DNA of 64,000 bases, taken from Phoma sp. XZ068. Taxonomy: Eukaryota > Ascomycota > Dothideomycetes > Pleosporales > Didymellaceae. The position numbers were made by a program, and so were the translations under genes. Within the stretch, counting starts at the first letter, position 1, and every line of letters begins with the position of its first letter. The notes under the pieces are model-generated. The model was not told the origin of the DNA, made no database searches, and saw only the letters and a list, made by a program, of their open reading frames with translations. This document shows, piece by piece, positions 1 to 10,934 of this stretch. The DNA lies in contig RBKR01000013.1 in the NCBI GenBank assembly GCA_004835665.1, forward strand, positions 682,001 through 746,000, read 5' to 3'.

Positions 1-159
1 TAAATGCTTGGTGGCTGCGTACTCAAGTTCATCGCCATCAACGTCGATGAGAAAGACACGGTGGGATAGTGGCTGCGCAAGGAGGTGTCGTGCGGTGACC
101 CGTCCGATACCACGCGCTCCACCTGTTATAATGATGTTCTTGCTCTTTGAATTCACCAT
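1..159 (-). CDS. Short-chain dehydrogenase/reductase, N-terminal part
   Basis: Only the first 53 codons lie in the window; the gene runs off the left edge. Read on the minus strand from the ATG at 159-157, the protein opens with a short polar stretch and a beta strand followed by TGGARGIGR. This is the TGxxxGxG dinucleotide-binding loop of classical SDR enzymes. A strand ending in an acidic pair (FLIDVDGDEL) follows, where an Asp usually favours NAD(H) over NADP(H). The substrate cannot be told from this fragment. The class call is secure; the start is the only ATG that places the Rossmann strand at the usual distance from the N-terminus. Confidence 0.85.
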   Translation of the reverse strand, partial: MVNSKSKNIIITGGARGIGRVTARHLLAQPLSHRVFLIDVDGDELEYAATKHL

Positions 160-1049
160 CTTGAAGCTGGAAGAGTTGTGGTCAGCGAGTGCTCGTTACG
201 CGTTGAGGAACAATTAAAATCCCATTGCGGCTGCGGTGTCACGTTTACGTCAGACTGCAAATCCAACGCCCCGTGATCAACCACTAACCCAAGTCGCCTT
301 TCGATTTGAAGGGTGATCTCCGAAAAGAATAAATCTTGTGGTCTAGTTCTACAGAGTGTCGATGAGCGCAGTAGTGTGATGATTTATTGTATCGATTACC
401 GACCTACAGTGTTCTTAGGGATCTCGTCACACTGGCTCATGCTGCTTGGGTGATAGACCACATTTTCCTTTCTCTTCCTCAACACTGAATCTGAGCTAGA
501 GCATCTGTTGTAAATAATCATTTCGACTGCAGACTCTTCGTCACTGAATTTCGCAAACATCGTGCAGGGAGATGACAGCACGTCCACATCCTTGTTCGAG
601 CCTCAAACCTACATTGCCAAGGTGAGCCAATTTATTAACGTTCCTGATCATAAGAAGCCTCGTAAGCTCTAACATCCACTGCCGTGACTGTTCGATGTCT
701 AAAATAGAAGGCCAAGGAAGGGAGAGATGCGGCAATGCTGAAGTCCGGAGTCGTACTGCTGTTTTTAGAATCTTTGTATTGAAATTTGATTCTGTACAAC
801 CACAGAGTTCACATATCTACTTCAAAATTGATTTAGTGGATCTATACTGAACACATAGTCAAGACACAGAGTTTGAGAGAGCAAGACGCGACCGCGATCA
901 AGTACTGGCCCGTTTGATTCTTAATTCTCAACAATCTTCATTGCATTGTCTGATACAGGCTCTCTCGCAGTCTCTAGGTCTTCACAGTATCAATTACGGT
1001 GCCGCCTCTTACTTTGACTCTTGGCAACAGGCTATCCTCTCGAACCGCG
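160..1049. other. Intergenic, divergent promoter region
   Basis: This stretch separates the minus-strand dehydrogenase from the plus-strand repeat protein, so it should hold both promoters. I see only short chance ORFs on both strands and no clear repeat or RNA gene. Confidence 0.6.
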
Positions 1050-3395
1050 ATGTTACTCAGTAGTCATAAACGATGGCTGCTCTTTCTAGCGGCATCCCGC
1101 CTAACACTTCAACAAACAAGCGATAAAGCCAAGGTTCAAGATGATGTCCAAGCTAGAACTTTGTCCCAATACCTGAAAGGAGATACAACAAAATGTGGGC
1201 CTCTAGCCAGCCCAACTTGTGGGGAGCAATGTGTGGTCTATCCTCCGCGAATCTCAGCAATATCTTGGGTACGAGAAGAGCAAATCATATACACAACGCA
1301 GATTACAGTTGGAATTATTAGCACTACCGTCTTCATGGATAGTAACACCATGGCAATGGCAGTGCGTACTCACATTGACTATCGTTGGTCTGGAGCTTCC
1401 GACAACATGTACCCACCATTTCCAACAACGGATGAGTATGGCACTGCGTGGGCAATCTCTGCCTATACTAATGCAGGTACTACCACTAACTTGCATTTGG
1501 CATGGCCCAATTCTTATATCGACTATTCTACCAAATATTCTTGGGAAGGAATATTGCCTACACACGATGAAGCAAGCTCTGTGTCATGCGTATCAGCAAC
1601 AGTCGAACCTTCGACGCACTACCTTGCAGAACACTGGATGTTCCCTCAACCTCCTCCAGCAGGCAGAAAGTTTACAAGTGAATCTGGTCTGGGCTACAAA
1701 CCGCTATGGGTACCTCTTGGAGCTGTTTCAAAAGAGCCTCATGTCTGGGAGCCTCTCGACGCTGTGCCACAAGATGCATTCTTCCGAAGCGCCTTCCCTT
1801 CAGCGGCAGCCTTAAGCCTTTGCACCCCAGTAGTGATGTCCAGTCCAAGTCCGACTACTTTCTACGCACCAGAGTTCTACTTCGACCACACAACTGTTGT
1901 AAGCTTTTTCGAAAGTCCTCTCACAGCCCAAAACACGTCTTCAAGGATGGGATGGAATCAGACCGCTATGATAGGAGCTTTGAACAGTTCTGATGGGCTC
2001 CGTGGTGCTCCATACCAAAATTCGAGGGAGCATGAGTCTTTGCGTGCTTCTATAATCACAATTATGGTCAATAACGATGGAGGTATCACCACTTTGTCCG
2101 GTGACGGTCCTCATCGAGAAACTTCTAGGAGTAGCGACACTCACTGGACAGCTGATCGCACTGGATTTTTTATGCGCACCAGAACGGGATGGACTGAGCC
2201 CACAGATACGCCTCTCCCAGGCGCGCCGTACTACATACACACGGATGCTGATTTGGACTCAACCGATGCACGAACATGGGAAGTAGCACGGCCCATGAAG
2301 ACAAAGTTAGGGTGGGATGTAACTTTAGTGGTACCAGGACCATCATTGCAGCCCGATGTAACACCCGAGTATCGTGCCCCAAACGCTCTAGAAACTGCTC
2401 TCATCGCAAGTTACTTCGACAAGCATCCTGAGTATCTCGTGAAGTCATCTTCACCACAGCAAACGCAGCTGCCGGACAAACCAGAAGCAGACCTTGAGCC
2501 CGCGGCCCATGAAGGCATAGCTAGTTCCTTCAGCACAGACGCTGAAGACCTTGGATATCCAGCCATCCATTCAAAACAGGCTGAAGCCATGCACCTAGAG
2601 CTGCCTTCAACATACAAGCATACGTCCACAATCATTGCGGAACAACCGGTAGACGTCGCTGTAAAGGTATTGTTTAACCCATCTTCGCCCGAACCGACCG
2701 ACTTCCTTCTTACACACGTGCGTTCTACGATCAACAATAGTCCCACCATGATCCCCGTATATATCATCTCCATCTCATCAACCGCTGTAATCGGTCAAGT
2801 CGTCACCATCAGAGGGACTGCCACAACTCTCGCAATCCCAAACTTACTGCCTACATACCTCTCAACATCTATCAACGGTGATGCCACCTCCGCTCTTGCG
2901 TATATCGTCAGTGGCACTCTCACCGCGACTCTGGGGCAGACGGTCACCGTTAATGGAACATCGACTGTACTCACCGCACCTACTGCCGCGTTTGCACTAG
3001 TTCCAGTGACAGTCAGTGGCATTGCCACGACATCGCTAGCATATATCATTAGCGGCACCTCGATGGCGACGATCGGACAAGAACTTACTTTGAATGGCAC
3101 TCCAACCATACTTGCAGCACCAGACTTGGTTCCTACATACCTATCGACTACGATAAGTGGCCTTGCAACGTCGGCCCTGGGGTATGTGCTTGGTGGTGCT
3201 GTGACGGCGACGATGGGTCAGACTGTAATTCTGGATGGGAAGTCGACGGTTTTGTCTGAACCCACGCAGAATGGAGGAAGTGAGTTGCGAGGAACCGGTG
3301 CAGAAGAGGTGGAAGGTGGTGCTAGTGGAGGGTGGAGCGTCTCAAGGAACGCAGCTTTGGTTGGGCTCGGTGCAGTTTTAGTTGCGTGTTTGTGA
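1050..3395 (+). CDS. Predicted GPI-anchored surface protein with four 47-aa tandem repeats
   Basis: This is a single-exon 781-aa protein of unknown function. The open frame extends upstream to 999 but has no ATG there. The first ATG at 1050 starts MLLSSHKRWLLFLAASRL, a plausible signal peptide. The middle, about residues 60-480, is rich in Ser, Thr, Pro, Trp and Tyr and carries NxS/T sequons. The last third consists of four tandem units of 47 residues (see the repeat entry). The C-terminus, after a Gly/Ser/Glu-rich spacer, ends in a hydrophobic run (AALVGLGAVLVACL), the pattern of a GPI-anchor signal. Signal peptide, repeats and anchor together suggest a cell-wall or plasma-membrane glycoprotein. 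No catalytic domain is recognisable. It could instead be a secreted or type I membrane protein. Confidence 0.7.
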   Translation: MLLSSHKRWLLFLAASRLTLQQTSDKAKVQDDVQARTLSQYLKGDTTKCGPLASPTCGEQCVVYPPRISAISWVREEQIIYTTQITVGIISTTVFMDSNTMAMAVRTHIDYRWSGASDNMYPPFPTTDEYGTAWAISAYTNAGTTTNLHLAWPNSYIDYSTKYSWEGILPTHDEASSVSCVSATVEPSTHYLAEHWMFPQPPPAGRKFTSESGLGYKPLWVPLGAVSKEPHVWEPLDAVPQDAFFRSAFPSAAALSLCTPVVMSSPSPTTFYAPEFYFDHTTVVSFFESPLTAQNTSSRMGWNQTAMIGALNSSDGLRGAPYQNSREHESLRASIITIMVNNDGGITTLSGDGPHRETSRSSDTHWTADRTGFFMRTRTGWTEPTDTPLPGAPYYIHTDADLDSTDARTWEVARPMKTKLGWDVTLVVPGPSLQPDVTPEYRAPNALETALIASYFDKHPEYLVKSSSPQQTQLPDKPEADLEPAAHEGIASSFSTDAEDLGYPAIHSKQAEAMHLELPSTYKHTSTIIAEQPVDVAVKVLFNPSSPEPTDFLLTHVRSTINNSPTMIPVYIISISSTAVIGQVVTIRGTATTLAIPNLLPTYLSTSINGDATSALAYIVSGTLTATLGQTVTVNGTSTVLTAPTAAFALVPVTVSGIATTSLAYIISGTSMATIGQELTLNGTPTILAAPDLVPTYLSTTISGLATSALGYVLGGAVTATMGQTVILDGKSTVLSEPTQNGGSELRGTGAEEVEGGASGGWSVSRNAALVGLGAVLVACL
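2754..3317 (+). repeat. Four in-frame 141-bp (47-aa) tandem units inside the surface protein
   Basis: Units begin at 2754, 2895, 3036 and 3177, exactly 141 bp apart. Each starts with a hydrophobic strand of the type LAYIxSGT, followed by xATxGQxVTxNGT and an STVL/APxL segment. The fourth unit degenerates into the Gly-rich tail. Units 1 and 3 share a PTYLST-containing end that unit 2 lacks, so the array may have grown by duplication of a two-unit block. Confidence 0.85.
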
Positions 3396-3580
3396 TCTCG
3401 CACCTTAGGGAACAGTCGTTTTCGTGTTTCGTAGGTGTATGCTCTCAAATTCGACTCATGCGTAGAAACACTTGATGCTATGACCATCGGGATATCACCC
3501 ACCAACGCCGCGCTTGCAATGTCCCACTTCAAACAACCAAATCCAAAACAAATATCGTCAAATGTAAACCTGCAAGATGC

Positions 3581-4984
3581 TCACTTGAGCATTACATCGA
3601 TCGAATCCATATCTTCCAACTCAGTGTCCTGTATAGTATCCATTGGCGACAAGCGCTCGCCATCGAACATAAGAGTCAGCGGCTGAGTCTTAGCTATCTT
3701 TTGAGTGGTTCTGAATGCGTCCGCAAGTTTCTCGAACGTAGTGTCAGGCCTGACCTGGATCCTGAAATCTTCCAGTCCTCTTGCTTTCAAGAATAGACGG
3801 TACTTTTTCACTTCAGGGACAGGTTCAGGTGTGGGTTCGCACTCCTCAACCACCGGAGATGGCTCAGCTTGTTTTCGTGCTGCTTCTGCTTCCGCGGCGA
3901 GCTCTCTCTTATGTTGTGCGAGCGTCTCGTCTGTCCACGCCTCGACATGTATTTTGGGTGTGTTGTTTTCGTCATATATCGAGTCGTCGCCTTCGATGGA
4001 TACGTTGCCATAGTCGTCTACCTTGATGCCCAATCGCTTGATAGTGGTGCTGTCATATAGTCTTGTCCCTCGCCATGTAAAAAAGACGTTTCGTGTCATC
4101 TCTGGTGTGAACTTCTGTCTGGCGCACCATGCCTCGCGCGGCTTCTCGATTGTAGTGTCAATACGGACCTTAACCATCAGGGCATTTGTATCTGGCAAGT
4201 CTGAGGCAATAAAAAGCTGTGCAACAGGTGCTTTGCTCCCGCTCGCCGCCGCCGCTTTCTTTGCCGCCGCTCGTGCTCGTGCTCTCGCCTCTATAGCTGC
4301 AATTTCTGGGTCTTGAACCTCTTCAAGGCCATCGTCGTCTATTGGTATGCCCTTTGAAGGCAGGAATGCTATATCGTGATTCGAGTCGGCGTCATACGTT
4401 GTGTCGTCCGACATGTCGCCGAAGGACTTCGATTTGTACCCAGGCTCATCGTCATCATCGTCTGAATCGCCCAGATCGACAATGACAGGCTGTGATTTCG
4501 AGTCCTGGGATAGCGCTGATTTTGTGAGGGTATCGTAGCGCGCTGCGAGGGAGTTCGGCGGAAGTGCTGATGCGTTAGGTGAGAGAGGGGTCCTGCTTCG
4601 TCAAGAGGTCAGCTGCACTCCCACGCTTGGAGTAAGGTGATCTCACGTCTTGCTCTGTGAACGACTTACTCGCCCAGACTCTGCAGAGTCACTGCGAAGC
4701 AAAATGGGTTCATCGTAGTCAATCGACACCTTCCGCCTTTTGCCTTTCTTCTCCTGCCTCTCAGCCTGCTCTCTCTTTTGTTCTTCTTCGGCCTTCCTTT
4801 TGGCCTCAGCTTGCTTCCTTGTGTCTTCTTCCTTTCGCCTGTTCTCCTCGGCAACTATGTCTTTGAACTCGTTCGAGTGGCTGAAGATGTCCTCATTCTC
4901 CTTCTTCGCAGCGTCTTGCCAGGCAGCTCGTTTGAAGAGAGACCGTTTCTTAGGTGCAGGAGCGCCTGTAGTGGCGTCCGTCAT
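3581..4984 (-). CDS. Rad60/Esc2-type protein with SUMO-like domain
   Basis: This two-exon gene encodes 449 aa. Exon 1 is 4984-4647, the intron is 4646-4593 (GTGAGA donor, GCTGAC branch, GCAG acceptor) and exon 2 is 4592-3581. The N-terminus is basic, with a long charged Glu/Arg/Lys coiled-coil-like segment (residues about 30-90) and a nuclear-type basic cluster (KKGKRRKVS). An acidic run of Asp residues follows. Two ubiquitin-fold regions come last. The final one (about 375-449, with DTTFEKLADAF, LMFDGERL and a DTELEDMDSIDV ending) fits the Rad60-SLD/SUMO fold. RENi-family proteins (Rad60, Esc2, NIP45) act in genome stability and SUMO-dependent repair. Assignment to this family is from the fold pattern; orthology to Rad60 is inferred. 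Confidence 0.75.
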
Positions 4985-5338
4985 GTCGAATGCATGGATG
5001 CGAAAGCGGAAGGTCCAAAAGCAAGGTCAAACGTGAGGTTGTAGAATTGGGTCGACGTTCATCCAGCATTGCGGGGTGCGTGCGCCGGGTTGACGCGCGA
5101 TCACGTTTGTGGCGCCTGCCTTGTGGAGTGGATAGGATGGTCTGTGCACCGGGGCCTTTCACCTCTCATGCCGACGACAGCTCGATCGTCGCAACAGCTC
5201 CAAACCAAACATCAGTGTATTGAATTGTTAACACCAACCTTGAAACACCATAGCCTGTTAGTAAACTCTTTGTTTTGTGGATTGCTATCTGACTTTGCCT
5301 GTAGAAAACTCTTCTCACAAACATTGCACTCATCAACC
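4985..5338. promoter_or_regulatory. Divergent promoter between Rad60-like gene and LSM6
   Basis: The 354 bp between two start codons facing away from each other must drive both a DNA-repair-type gene and an RNA-processing gene. No TATA box is obvious on either side, in line with housekeeping promoters. Confidence 0.6.
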
Positions 5339-5697
5339 ATGTCCCAAAGCCCGGCACCAGAGAGCAACGGCGACTCAAGAGACCCCAGCGGCTTCTTGAG
5401 CGAGATCATTGGCGCCCCTGTCACTGTCAAGCTGAACTCTGGCATTGTGTACAAGGGTATGTCAGCACGTGATTGATAAGCTCCCCTCACACTGACCGCT
5501 CTCCAGGCGACCTTCAATCTGTTGATGGCTACATGAACATCGCCCTCGAGCGTTGTAAGGAAGTTTCGGAAGGCCGTGTCACTCGTAACTGGGGTGATGC
5601 ATTTGTACGAGGCAATAATGGTATGCAAAATGACTTGGTAAAGCCACCAGAAATCTAACATTGTGCAGTCACATACATCTGCGCTGACAACGCATGA
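5339..5697 (+). CDS. LSM6: U6 snRNA-associated Sm-like protein LSm6
   Basis: This three-exon gene encodes 86 aa. Exons are 5339-5456, 5507-5620 and 5669-5697, with introns of 50 and 48 nt. The protein has the Sm1 motif (SEIIGAPVTVKLNSG, then a Gly-Asp turn and DGYMNIAL) and the Sm2 motif (RGNNVTYI), which is formed only when the last tiny exon is joined. LSm6 is a ring subunit of the nuclear LSm2-8 complex, which binds U6 snRNA, and the cytoplasmic LSm1-7 complex, which promotes mRNA decapping and decay. The length matches the family. The final exon encodes only nine residues and would be missed by a simple ORF search. Confidence 0.95.
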
Positions 5698-6334
5698 AGA
5701 TGATGCGTAGGAACGTCCAGATTTTTTCTTTCGAGTGACGACTTCATGAAGATACCACATCCGCACTATCAATGAACAAAGTCCCATTGATCGTTCGCAA
5801 TATGTGATTGCCATCTGCTATTTGCCAGACCACAATCTAGCACACACGTGGACGACCACTTGTCAAATAATACAAGGGCGGTGCATGATCGCGGCTAAGG
5901 ATGAATGGACAATGCATTGCTGGATCCTATCTCGAGCCTGTTCTTGTCCTTGCGTCTCCCTCCTCAGCAATCCTATCGTCGTCTCCACTGTCATTTCATG
6001 ATATTCATCCAGTTTCTGATGCTTTCACCGCATCTTCAATTACTCACCAGACTTCCTGGAGAATGGTCACGATGGCTGATCTAGTTTCTCGTTCCTTCAC
6101 TTGCTCCTCGCACCGTACCGCGTGTCCTTTCCCCGCGTGTGCTAATCCAACAGTGTTCGTTTCTCTGTTTCCCCACACAGGTTCACTGTTTCCTTCTCCG
6201 CCCCTTACCACGCATCTTCGTCCTTGTCACCGCACGTTACCAGCGCACTTACCCTCAGCCTTTCATACAATCGCTAAGGCTGCCCTCTTCTCCCTCTTCT
6301 TCTGTTTTCCTTGCAACCTCCTGACAACCATACT
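5698..6334. other. Intergenic with pyrimidine-rich leader
   Basis: The second half, about 5990-6334, is rich in C and T on the plus strand, as in many fungal 5' leaders, and runs up to the ATG at 6335. A long frame from 5901 crosses the next gene's start in another frame and looks like chance. Confidence 0.5.
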
Positions 6335-8119
6335 ATGCCGATTCGCAAGGGCAAGTCGCGCGTCCGGTTCCAAGGCCACAAAAGGAACATCAAGCCGGAC
6401 GGAGGCGGGAAGGCCCTACACAAGACTACGCGAGACATGTACGGTAGCCCCTCGGACTCGATATGGGTTGAAGAGGTGGTCGATATTGCGCCATGGTTTG
6501 CAAAGAAGCGGGTTCCCTCCACTGATGAACTGGGGAGCTCATTGCACAGCAACCTGAGCACCTCCCTCGCTGCAGCGAAGGCCGTCTCAACAGGAAGCCA
6601 TATTATCAAGCCGCCACCCTCTCCTACATGCCAACATATTGAACGCCTACAAGAAGAGGACGGTGACCCTCCAGCATCGTTTTTGGAGCTTGCTCCTGTG
6701 TATCGACCTGTTGATGACCACCTCGAGTCGACGGTGTCCGATTCTGTTGTATGCAAACAGAACAACAAGGATGGTGGCCCTTCAGCATCACCGGTGGCAA
6801 CCACAGCAACATATATACCGAAAAATGACAACCTTGGGCGAGTTACCTCAAGCGCCGTTACAAGCGAGCATGCAACGAAAGACAGCGGCGTACGAACCCC
6901 GCGTGGAGTACCGGAAGCGGTGTTATTACTAAACAATGGCCCATTCAAGGCGGCCGGACAGATACCAGCTCGAGATGCTGGTCAATCTCCTAAACGCCAT
7001 CTGAAGCCAGCGGCGTCATGCCCTGTTGGTAATGAAGATCAGGAGAACGTTCCTTCAACAGTAATCGTTGCACTAGCAGATGCGTCTGTACCAGTCGACA
7101 CGCTCTCTAAGCCAGTATCACAAAACCCATCGATCAACAATGCCGCTATTGAGTCATGCGCCATTAAGGAAAATGACATTTCAGCATCTCTTCTGCTTGG
7201 GGCTCGAGAGTCTGTCCTTAATCACGCCAGACCTGTATCACGAGCATCGACAGACCCTGTTCAAGCCCAATACCATCATCAACCAAAGTTCTTGCAATGG
7301 GTAGTCAATCTCTTTGCTGGCCGCCGTAGGAATCAGTCTATCAAAAAGGAGCTGCTCAGAGCATCTCAAGTGACCGAAGCGCACCAATCGACACCGACCT
7401 CGCCCATCGCAACTCAGCCGCAGCCGCCATTTCTCTTTGGGGGTCATCATCAACAAGCCACGCCAACAAGTACCTTCAGCCCATTTCGCCCACCTCAGCA
7501 ACCCCGACGAGCAACAATTCACTTCGGTGAGACACCTCAAAAGCCTATCCCTCGACAAAACCTCCCTCTATCCCCTCCGGTACTGGCCACACACCGCCCA
7601 TATTGCCCTATCGATGAACGCCTTGACGCACGGATCATTCGACCAGGAAAGGCACACAGATACACAGGCACCTACTCTGTAGCGCCAGACGTTTTCAAGC
7701 CCACAGAGATCGTACAAGGCTTCCATCCAGGGTCATCATCAAAACATCCCGAGGCGACAACATTCGCAAACAGGTGCCAAAACTCTGACAGTAAGCTACT
7801 TGACCGTGATGATGCTACCTGGGGAAAATGGTATGCGAAGCACTCCAACCCTGAAGACCTACCGTTTGCGAAGGTGCAAGGCGTTGAACGCTTGGATCAG
7901 GCTGGTGAGGGGGTTACGGAGCAACAGGCCTGGGACGCACACGCAGCGTGTCACGCTCACTTCAGACAAGGTCCGAAGAGCACCGCAGATGCCGACATGT
8001 CTCGACAGATCGAGAATGAAGAGCATGAGCGCGCTGCTCGGCTGCGGTATCATCCGGGTCACTGCTTTGGCGCGCTTGGCGGGGATGTATATCCATTTCA
8101 GGGCGGCCTCATCCTCTAG
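6335..8119 (+). CDS. Hypothetical protein, 594 aa, not recognised
   Basis: This is an uninterrupted frame with its first ATG at 6335, giving MPIRKGKSRVRFQGHKRN, a strongly basic start. Most of the protein (residues about 30-470) is low-complexity, rich in Ser, Pro, Thr, Gln and Ala, and is probably disordered. Two parts look more constrained. One is a hydrophobic-basic patch near residue 320 (WVVNLFAGRRRNQSIKKELL). The other is the last ~100 residues, with WGKWYAKHS and a Trp/His/Cys-containing helix-like segment. No signal peptide, membrane span or known domain is seen. I do not recognise a family. A nuclear or scaffold role would fit the basic N-terminus but is a guess. Confidence 0.6.
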   Translation: MPIRKGKSRVRFQGHKRNIKPDGGGKALHKTTRDMYGSPSDSIWVEEVVDIAPWFAKKRVPSTDELGSSLHSNLSTSLAAAKAVSTGSHIIKPPPSPTCQHIERLQEEDGDPPASFLELAPVYRPVDDHLESTVSDSVVCKQNNKDGGPSASPVATTATYIPKNDNLGRVTSSAVTSEHATKDSGVRTPRGVPEAVLLLNNGPFKAAGQIPARDAGQSPKRHLKPAASCPVGNEDQENVPSTVIVALADASVPVDTLSKPVSQNPSINNAAIESCAIKENDISASLLLGARESVLNHARPVSRASTDPVQAQYHHQPKFLQWVVNLFAGRRRNQSIKKELLRASQVTEAHQSTPTSPIATQPQPPFLFGGHHQQATPTSTFSPFRPPQQPRRATIHFGETPQKPIPRQNLPLSPPVLATHRPYCPIDERLDARIIRPGKAHRYTGTYSVAPDVFKPTEIVQGFHPGSSSKHPEATTFANRCQNSDSKLLDRDDATWGKWYAKHSNPEDLPFAKVQGVERLDQAGEGVTEQQAWDAHAACHAHFRQGPKSTADADMSRQIENEEHERAARLRYHPGHCFGALGGDVYPFQGGLIL

Positions 8120-9196
8120 ATTGTGATGAGTTGCTCGTGTCGAAGAGGTGGAGAAGCTCGTCACTATGCAGTGTTTAGTAGGATATTCATGGGTTGTTCG
8201 GAGCTATTGTTGCATTGCAGCAGTGGAGTCTCGGCAGGTCTCCGCTGTTGCCTGCTCTACATTCGAGCGAGGATGGCTGAGTAAGGGGAACATGCCTACA
8301 TGCGGTCATCTCGGGTTAAGGACTGTTGCTGAAGTACGCGTGCGCAGAAGTGGAGCTTTACAGCCGGGGTCAAGGCCCTCAATGCTGGGCCCATCGAGAT
8401 TGGTATCCGACTCGACCCGATTCGAGTTTTTATTCTTGGTTCGGACCCTCTTAAGATACGCGTACGCGGAGCGATGCTGATTCGGCATTTGATATTGCAT
8501 TTCTTGGCGTTTTATACCACTCTAGGGCGATGATTGCATTGTCGGCGTTTGAATCACTGAGGCATTTTCTGCAGCTTTGGCATTAGATCATAACGGGGCT
8601 TTTGGATACAAGGCACTGCTTACAGTGGCAATACAGGCAATCACGGGTGTCGCCATAGTGGTGGTATCAAAGGGCAATCTTGATATCCCAAGGAGTAGAT
8701 GGTAGACCCAGTCGTAGCATGCTACAATTGTGCGGTTTGATAGAAGTACATTTTTTCAATTATTTATAAACTTCAGTGTCTATCAAGTAGGTTTGTGTCA
8801 TAGTCGTAATTGAGGTCCTTGTGGCTCTAGTTCTAGAGATCTTCAATAACTTGATAGGTCGCCTTTCCAGACGTCAGCAAGCATGCCAAACTTTGAATTG
8901 GAAATTTCAATGATGTTGATTGTGATGAGATATATACCTGATCTAAAGTTCAAATCCCACATCGGCCAACTCCTAGCCTCTGTACTATGGATGCGCACCT
9001 TCATTTAGCACAAAAATTGTACTTTTGGGCGCATAGTGGTAATGTAAATGTTGATATTCTGGTATCTTGTCGTGACAGTCATAAGAGATCCTCCGCTATA
9101 GGACCATATACAATGCATAGAAACAAATATATACAAGGCGCCGCATGCTCAACATGTGACCTTTGAAGCACCTCTATTCTAGAAGTCTTGCCACTT
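8120..9196. other. Intergenic, tail to tail
   Basis: This lies between the 3' ends of the 594-aa hypothetical gene and the inositol-type transporter gene. It is AT-richer than the coding flanks and holds only short ORFs. A GTTCAAATCCCAC string at 8948 resembles a tRNA T-loop but has no matching stem or acceptor arm. Confidence 0.5.
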
Positions 9197-10934
9197 CTAG
9201 TGTCCCATAGCAGGGCCCTGATTTGCAGAGTTGATCTTCGCAAACTGCCTGTTCTCCTTCTGCCAGTTACGGGCGTACCTGACACCAAAACCGTGCTCGA
9301 AGACCTGGCGGATGTTCTCGAGGGGCATGCCCTTGACCTCGGGGAAGCAGAAGACGACAAACAGCCAGCCAAAGAAGCAAATTGCGGCGTAGAAACCGAA
9401 CGCGCCAGACGGGGTGATACCCTTCATCATGGTGAGGAAAGTGGAGGCGATGATGATGTTGGTCGACCAGCATGTCACAGTGTTCAACATGGTGCCAACA
9501 GCGCGGACTTCCATAGGGATCTAAAACAATGTCAGCTATGGCTCAGAGAGAAAATACGGGCAAGACTTACCAGCTCAGTTCCGATCCATGCAACGGTAGC
9601 AACTCCGGAGCTGTAGAAACCAACGAAGAGAATGATAACTGCAATGAGGAGCATTCCAGGCCAGCCAATCTCGTCGCTTTGGACTTCGAGAGTGTGGAGA
9701 TCGATCGGGATGTAAGAGAACGAAATAGCAGCAATGACCAAGCAGACAGACATGCCGAAAATGGTGACTAGGAGAATCTTGCGGCGACCGAACTTGTCGA
9801 CGATGATCAAGTTCACCAGCGAGAAGACGAAGTTGGTAGCTGAGACGGTGATGGCGACAGCGGTGGCATTGTTGAATCCAACGATCTTGAAGAGAGTCGC
9901 CGAGTAGTACATTAATGTGTTGAATCCGCTGAGCTGGGAGATTGCCATGATTGTGCAGGCCGTGAAGACAGCGCGGAAGGTAGCAGCGGTGGTGAAGATG
10001 CGTGCCAACGTCTTGAAGACTGAGTCGTCGACCATTGTCTGAGTAGCCTCTGCAATGCTCATCTCAATTGAGTAGATCTTTGCACGACGCTGCTCCTCGG
10101 TGGAAGTTGGATAGATGCGAGTAAGGACGACGCTGGCCTCGTCTGCCTTTCCGTGCGCGACCAGCTGGCGAGGAGACTCGGGGCACAAAAAGAGGAGACC
10201 AGCGAGCAGGATGGCGGGTGCGGCACCGATGCCGACTGTGGCCCTCCACGCCTGAGAGTTCGCACCTCCAACTTGGGCAAATCCAGCACCAATACCAGAA
10301 GCAAGGAACTGACCAAAGGTAACTGACATGTTGTTGAAAGCAATCATTCGGCCACGATACTTTGCAGGCGCAAGCTCAGAGATGTAGAGGGGAACAACCA
10401 TGGCTGCGCTGCCGACACCGAGACCAACGACGAAGCGACCAACAGCGAACTGAGGTAGGTGGAATGCGGCGGTTTGCAGAAGAGTTCCAATAACGAAGAC
10501 AACGCACGCAAGCCAGATGGGCATTTTGCGGCCATGCTTATCGGCAATCAGACCAGCGATGATAGCGCCAACGAGGGCACCACCAGACGTGAGCGAAGTG
10601 ACGAGCTCCTGCTCAGAGGATGTGAGCTCGTGACCGAGCGAAGTGCCGATGGTGACAAGAACCGAGGAGATGTATCCAGTATCGTAACCTAACATTGTCA
10701 GTGTGCGTGATCAGAAGTGACGTGATATAGTGCTGTAATACCGAAGAGTAAGCCTCCCAATGAAACAGTGATGGAAATCAACCAAGCAGCCTTTGATGCC
10801 GCTGTGGCCTCAATACTCGAAAGCTCAGCAAGCTGTTGCGCATGCTCAGACTCAGAGACATCTTCGATCTTGTCTGTGGTCGAGTTGTCGAACTTGATGT
10901 CCTTCTTCTCGTCGAGAGAGTGTTCGAAAGCCAT
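9197..10934 (-). CDS. MFS sugar transporter, myo-inositol transporter type
   Basis: This three-exon gene encodes 544 aa. Exons are 10934-10742, 10688-9571 and 9520-9197, with introns of 53 and 50 nt. The first transmembrane helix spans intron 1 and carries GYDTGYISSVLVTIG, the sequence style of fungal proton-coupled inositol transporters (Itr/Fst1 group). Family marks include RGRMIAFN after helix 4, PESPRQLV at the end of helix 6, DKFGRRKIL between helices 8 and 9, and PEVKGMPLE after helix 12. It is predicted to be a 12-helix plasma-membrane importer. The inositol specificity is inferred from resemblance; another polyol or sugar is possible. It is separated by about 1.1 kb from the downstream end of the P450 reductase gene. 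Confidence 0.85.

Noticed and set aside
5901..6557. 218-codon frame overlapping the start of the 594-aa protein
   Set aside because: Its composition follows the C/T-rich leader and it ends inside the longer, better supported frame.
8948..8960. GTTCAAATCCCAC resembling a tRNA T-arm
   Set aside because: The five bases before the loop do not pair with those after it, and no anticodon or acceptor stem can be drawn around it.
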